DNA from: an uncultured Verrucomicrobia subdivision 3 bacterium
GTDB lineage: Bacteria > Verrucomicrobiota > Verrucomicrobiae > Limisphaerales > CAMLLE01
Direction: 5' to 3'
DNA length: 10,886 bases
Assembly: GCA_946480555.1 (NCBI GenBank)
Contig: CAMLLE010000047.1
Location: forward strand, 1 to 10,886
Part shown: piece after piece, positions 6,999 to 10,886 of the stretch
Position numbering within the stretch: the first letter of the stretch is position 1
How the letters are laid out: every line of letters begins with the position of its first letter
The notes under the pieces: generated by a model
The model's database searches: none
What the model saw: the letters and a program-made list of their open reading frames with translations, nothing else
Told to the model about the DNA's origin: nothing
Program-made: the position numbers and the translations under genes

Positions 6999-9622
6999 AG
7001 GACAAGGATTTCTATAGCGCTTACGAGCAGCAAAACGAGCGCGATTACATCGCGAACGCGACGTTTGGCTCCATCGTGTCCATACCGCTGAACCTCTCGT
7101 GTTCGGTGATGGATTACTTCATGTATCCGGAGAAGGTCTGGCCATTCTTCAAGCTTCGGCTCGCTTGTGGAGTCCTGACCGCCCTGGTCTGGCTCTGGTT
7201 CCGCAGCTCTGCCGGCGGGTGTCACCGCCGCATTTTCGGCATCACCTGGTTCATGGGGCCCATGCTGATGATCCTTTGGATGATCTATGACGTGAACGAT
7301 CCGCTGTCTCCCTACTATGCGGGTTTGAACATCATTCTGCTCGCGATGGGTTTGATCTCGCCCTGGACGCACATTCAAAACCTCGTCATCACGACCACGA
7401 TCTTGCTGTTGTACACGTTTGTTGCGTTCTTCTGCATGCAGACGCCGCAGCCGGTCAAATACGTGATCAATAACACAACCTTCCTTTTCCTTACCTCAGC
7501 CTTCGTGGTCTTGGGCAGCCGGTCGCAAGCACGGCAACGCTTCCATGAGTTCTCGCTTCGCTGGGAGCTGGATCGGAACCGCCGCGAAGTCGAGGAAACG
7601 AATCGCAAACTCGTCGAGCTGGACCAGGTGAAGAGCCGCTTCTTTGCGAATATCAGCCATGAATTGCGCACGCCGCTGACGTTGCTGATCGCGCCGCTGG
7701 AAACGTTGCTGCGGAAATTCAACAAGTCGATCGATCCCGAGACATTCTCCGTCCTCAGCACGATGCACTCGAACGGCATGCGATTGCTGAAGTTGATCAA
7801 CGACCTGCTCGATCTCGTCCGAATGGAATCCGGCCGGCTGGAGATCAAACGGGAGCCGTTGGAAGTCGCCGAGTTCGTCAAAGGGCTGGCCAGCGCGGCG
7901 CGGCAGGTGGCCGACGACAAGCGGCTGCAATTGGTGACCCACGTGGAACCGGCATTGGGCGCGATCCTGGCCGATCGCGACAAGCTCGAGAAGATCGTGC
8001 TCAACCTCGTGTTCAATGCCCTGAAGTTCACGCCAGCCGGCGGTCGTGTGGAAATCCGGGCGGCGAAACAAAATGAGGAACTCGTCATAACGGTCGCCGA
8101 TACCGGCATGGGCATTTCCAGCAAGAATTTGCCTTTCGTCTTCGACCGGTTCTGGCAGGCAGATGGATCCTCGAAGCGGAAATATCAAGGCGTCGGCATT
8201 GGCCTGGCCTTGGTGAAGGAACTGACCGAAGCGCAAGGCGGCAAAGTGACCGTGGAAAGCGAAGAAGGGAAGGGGGCCACTTTCACCGTGCGCTTGCCGT
8301 ATCAAAAGGTGGAAGCGCTCCCAATGGCTTCCAAACCGGCGGAAGCCAGCCCGGATAGCCAGACGGTCTCCTCCGAGGAATGGCTTTCGAATCTCTATCG
8401 CCGCGCGGAGCTATTCCCGGCAATCACGCCGGTGCAGGATGCGCCGAAACCAGTGGAACTCGCGGCCAATGGCAGCCGTCCGAAGGCGCTGATCGCTGAT
8501 GACGAGCCGGACATGTTGCGGTTCCTCAAATCGCAAATGGTTGAGCAGTTCGAAGTGTTGGAAGCGGTGGACGGCCAGCAGGCAGTCGAGAAAGCGGCGC
8601 AATTTGTTCCGGACATCATCCTGTTGGACATGATGATGCCCGAGAAGGACGGATTGCAGGCGTGCCGCGAAATCCGGGAACGGCCTTCCACGCAGAACGT
8701 TCCGATCGTGATGCTCACCGCGCGTGCGGACGAGGAAACCAAGCTGGCGGCACTGGATGCCGGTGCGAGCGACTTCCTGCCGAAGCCTTTTTCAATCACC
8801 GAGCTTCAGGTGCGCATTCGCAACCTGGTCGAGTCGCATCATTTCCAACGGAAGCTTTCAAAGCAAAACCAGGCGCTTGAAACCACGATCGAACAGCTCA
8901 AGGAAACGGAAATGCAGCTGGTGCAGACCGAGAAGCTGGCGTCGCTCGGACGCATGAGCGCGGGCATCATTCACGAAATCAACAATCCGCTGAACTTCGC
9001 CACAACGGGTCTCTTTACCTTGCGCAACAAGGGCAAACACCTTCCCGCCGAGCAGCGCGAAGAATATGCGGAAGTGCTGCATGATGTGGAAGAGGGCTTG
9101 AAGCGCGTCAAAACGATCGTGTCCGACCTGCGGATGTTTTCGCATCCGAACACCGAACAGCTCGACCAGGTGGAAGTGGCGCCGGTGGTCGCGTCGGCAT
9201 TGCGCTTCCTGAGCAGCGAGTGGAAGGACCGGGTGGAGATGAAGCTGGACATTCCCGAGACGCAGGTGATCTGGGCAAACAAGAACAAGCTCATTCACGT
9301 GATCACCAATCTGCTCCAGAACGCGCTCGATGCGATGAAGCAGAAGACGTTTGAAAACGAGAAACCGGCGATTGTGATCACGGGCAAGCTCGAGAACGGC
9401 CGCAGCATCCTGAGCATCCGCGATAATGGCCCGGGCATCGAATCCGAGCATCTGGACAAGATTTTCGACCCGTTCTTCACGACCAAGGACGTGGGCGAAG
9501 GGATGGGGCTGGGATTAAGCATTTGTTATCGCATTGTGCGTGAATACGACGGCAAGATTGTCGTGCGCACGGAACCGGGGCAGTTCTGCGAGTTTGCGCT
9601 GGAGTTTCCGGTGAAAGGCTGA
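6995..9622 (+). CDS. Six-TM hybrid sensor histidine kinase, HK-REC-HK (PhcS-like position)
   Basis: This 875-residue inner-membrane sensor has about six hydrophobic segments at roughly 24-40, 53-69, 80-98, 107-123, 129-147 and 157-174, with only short connecting loops. This suits a sensor of small hydrophobic ligands, like PhcS, LqsS or CqsS. Kinase module 1 has H222 in the H-box (ISHELRTPLTLL), the N-box VLNLVFNALKF (N337/N341), DTGMG (369-373) and GVGIGL (399-404). A receiver follows, with D502/D503, phosphoacceptor D545 (LLDMMMP), T575 and K597. A coiled-coil linker (about 615-650) leads to kinase module 2: H660 (IIHEINNPL), N772/N776, DNGPG (810-814) and GEGMGLGL (834-841). All catalytic motifs of both modules look intact. 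The ATG overlaps the methyltransferase stop as ATGA, indicating translational coupling; a GGAGGT at 6971-6976 lies rather far upstream. The ligand is unproven. Confidence 0.9.
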   Translation: MKDKDFYSAYEQQNERDYIANATFGSIVSIPLNLSCSVMDYFMYPEKVWPFFKLRLACGVLTALVWLWFRSSAGGCHRRIFGITWFMGPMLMILWMIYDVNDPLSPYYAGLNIILLAMGLISPWTHIQNLVITTTILLLYTFVAFFCMQTPQPVKYVINNTTFLFLTSAFVVLGSRSQARQRFHEFSLRWELDRNRREVEETNRKLVELDQVKSRFFANISHELRTPLTLLIAPLETLLRKFNKSIDPETFSVLSTMHSNGMRLLKLINDLLDLVRMESGRLEIKREPLEVAEFVKGLASAARQVADDKRLQLVTHVEPALGAILADRDKLEKIVLNLVFNALKFTPAGGRVEIRAAKQNEELVITVADTGMGISSKNLPFVFDRFWQADGSSKRKYQGVGIGLALVKELTEAQGGKVTVESEEGKGATFTVRLPYQKVEALPMASKPAEASPDSQTVSSEEWLSNLYRRAELFPAITPVQDAPKPVELAANGSRPKALIADDEPDMLRFLKSQMVEQFEVLEAVDGQQAVEKAAQFVPDIILLDMMMPEKDGLQACREIRERPSTQNVPIVMLTARADEETKLAALDAGASDFLPKPFSITELQVRIRNLVESHHFQRKLSKQNQALETTIEQLKETEMQLVQTEKLASLGRMSAGIIHEINNPLNFATTGLFTLRNKGKHLPAEQREEYAEVLHDVEEGLKRVKTIVSDLRMFSHPNTEQLDQVEVAPVVASALRFLSSEWKDRVEMKLDIPETQVIWANKNKLIHVITNLLQNALDAMKQKTFENEKPAIVITGKLENGRSILSIRDNGPGIESEHLDKIFDPFFTTKDVGEGMGLGLSICYRIVREYDGKIVVRTEPGQFCEFALEFPVKG

Positions 9623-9627
9623 GATTA

Positions 9628-9634
9628 GAAGGGA
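9628..9634 (+). promoter_or_regulatory. Ribosome-binding site of the receiver/kinase-like gene
   Basis: The purine run GAAGGGA lies 8 bases before the ATG at 9643, inside the 20-base gap after the sensor-kinase stop codon. It supports that ATG as the true start of the third operon gene. Confidence 0.6.
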
Positions 9635-9642
9635 CCATCGAT

Positions 9643-10886
9643 ATGGACAGTTTGTACGACTACAAGAAGTACGCGATCCTCTATGTGGACGACGAAGAGA
9701 AATCGCTGAAGTACTTCGCCCGGGCCTTCGATGAACAGTTTCGAATCTTCACCGCGTCAAATGCCCAGGACGGCTTCAAATTGATCGAGCAGCACGCCGG
9801 GGAGATCGGCGTGCTCATGACCGACCAGCGCATGCCGGGGGAAAAGGGCGTGTGGCTCCTCGAAAAAGTCCGCCAGTCGCACCCCCGCATCATCCGCATC
9901 CTGGCAACCGCCTACGCGGACATGGAAGCAGCGATTTCAGCGGTGAATTCCGGCGCGATTTACAAGTACGTGACGAAGCCTTGGGACCCCGTGCAGCTGG
10001 AGCAGACGCTCAAGCGCAGCCTGGAGTTCTTCATGGTGCAATCGGAACGCGACGAGTTGTTGCACGAAAAAATGTCCGTGCTGCACAACATGATGATTGC
10101 CGACCGCATGGTCAGCCTCGGGTTGCTCGCCGCCGGCCTGAGCCATCACATCCGCAATTCGCTGGTGGCAGTGAAGACATTCCTCGATCTCGCTCCGGCG
10201 AAGCTGGCCGAGGAGAAGATGGAGATGAACGGGCTGCGTAACCCGGATTTTTGGAAGGAGTATTACCAGAACGTCCAGGGCCAGATCGAGAAGATCAACA
10301 ACCTGCTGAAGGACCTTTGGACCGCTTCGGAGAAACGGCCGTATGCCTTCGGCGATCACGTCAGCGTGCGCGATGTGGTGACGGAATCGGTGGCGACGTT
10401 GCGGGCGAACTTCGATCAAAAGAACATCGAGGTCATCAACGAAGTTCCATCCGAGCTGCCGCAGCTCAAGGTGGACAAGCCCAAGTTCTACCGGCTGTTC
10501 GAATTGCTGTTCAAAGATGAAATCGCCAGCCTGCCACAAGGCAGCAAAATCCGAATCAGTGCGGCGGAAGCGAACGGTTCGAAGAAGCAGTCGATCGAAA
10601 TCCAGGTTTCAGACAACGGCCCTGGTCTGCCGAAGGAAGCTTTGCGGTTGGTGTTCGATCCGTTTGTGGTTCGCAGCGACAGCCCGATGGAATATGGCAT
10701 TCACCTGATGGCCTGTTACTTCATCGTGCATCATCACGGCGGCAAGATCGAAGCCCGCAGTGAAAACGGCCAGGGCACGACGTTTACAATCCGCCTTCCG
10801 CTCGATCCCGAGACCGCGCAGGCCGCACCGTCCGCCGATTCAGATTTCCTCCACAAAGTCGTCCTCAACGACACCATCTGGGAAAA
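9643..10886 (+). CDS. Response regulator with histidine-kinase-like output domain (PhcR-like), cut by right edge
   Basis: No stop occurs before the window end; 414 codons are visible. Residues about 10-125 are a receiver of the RpfG/HD-GYP-associated type: D16/D17, phosphoacceptor D61 (MTDQRMPG), T89 and K112 (VTKPWD). A helical linker (about 125-155) leads to a kinase-like domain with the H-box GLSHHIRNSL (165-174, H168), DNGPG (324-328) and GQGTTF (376-381). Two ATP-binding elements are eroded: the N-box reads ELLFKDEIAS (287-296), with the usual asparagines replaced by L288 and D292, and the G2 box reads EYGIHL (350-355) instead of GTGLGL. There is no membrane segment and no DNA-binding domain. 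Receiver plus kinase-like output is the unusual layout described for Ralstonia PhcR. The gene starts 20 bases after the sensor kinase with its own ribosome-binding site. It may act as a phosphotransfer or partner-binding regulator and not as an active kinase. Confidence 0.85.
   Translation, partial: MDSLYDYKKYAILYVDDEEKSLKYFARAFDEQFRIFTASNAQDGFKLIEQHAGEIGVLMTDQRMPGEKGVWLLEKVRQSHPRIIRILATAYADMEAAISAVNSGAIYKYVTKPWDPVQLEQTLKRSLEFFMVQSERDELLHEKMSVLHNMMIADRMVSLGLLAAGLSHHIRNSLVAVKTFLDLAPAKLAEEKMEMNGLRNPDFWKEYYQNVQGQIEKINNLLKDLWTASEKRPYAFGDHVSVRDVVTESVATLRANFDQKNIEVINEVPSELPQLKVDKPKFYRLFELLFKDEIASLPQGSKIRISAAEANGSKKQSIEIQVSDNGPGLPKEALRLVFDPFVVRSDSPMEYGIHLMACYFIVHHHGGKIEARSENGQGTTFTIRLPLDPETAQAAPSADSDFLHKVVLNDTIWE

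Overview
The window looks like a piece of a soil- or sediment-type Verrucomicrobiota chromosome (Limisphaerales/Pedosphaera-like). This is inferred from the moderately GC-rich code, a GH106-type polysaccharide hydrolase, an archaeal-type phosphoglycerate mutase (ApgM) used as a bacterial glycolytic enzyme, and GC-rich intergenic inverted repeats of a kind I associate with that group. It was not checked by phylogeny.

Layout. Positions 1-2294 (+) hold the 3' part of a large GH106-like (alpha-L-rhamnosidase family) glycoside hydrolase, cut by the left edge. Positions 2295-2610 are non-coding, with an imperfect inverted repeat and two adjacent small stem-loops. Two minus-strand genes follow, each with its own intrinsic terminator: apgM (2663-3886) and a FadL/OmpP1-type outer-membrane transporter for hydrophobic compounds (4064-5320). 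A 247-bp divergent intergenic region separates fadL from a plus-strand signalling operon (5568 to beyond the right edge).

The signalling operon is the main point of interest. It has three tightly spaced genes: a SAM-dependent methyltransferase of the PhcB type with an extra N-terminal domain (5568-6998); a six-transmembrane hybrid sensor kinase with two complete histidine-kinase modules flanking a receiver domain (6995-9622, overlapping the first gene by ATGA); and a receiver protein whose output is a histidine-kinase-like domain with eroded ATP-binding motifs (9643 to the edge). Gene order and architectures mirror the phcB-phcS-phcR quorum-sensing locus of Ralstonia/Cupriavidus. There PhcB makes a hydroxy-fatty-acid methyl ester signal, PhcS senses it, and PhcR is a receiver/kinase-like regulator. 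The locus therefore suggests cell-density signalling with a methylated fatty-acid-like signal. The divergent FadL gene could move such a hydrophobic molecule across the outer membrane. The signal, the output regulator and the link to FadL are all inference; no DNA-binding effector is visible inside the window.
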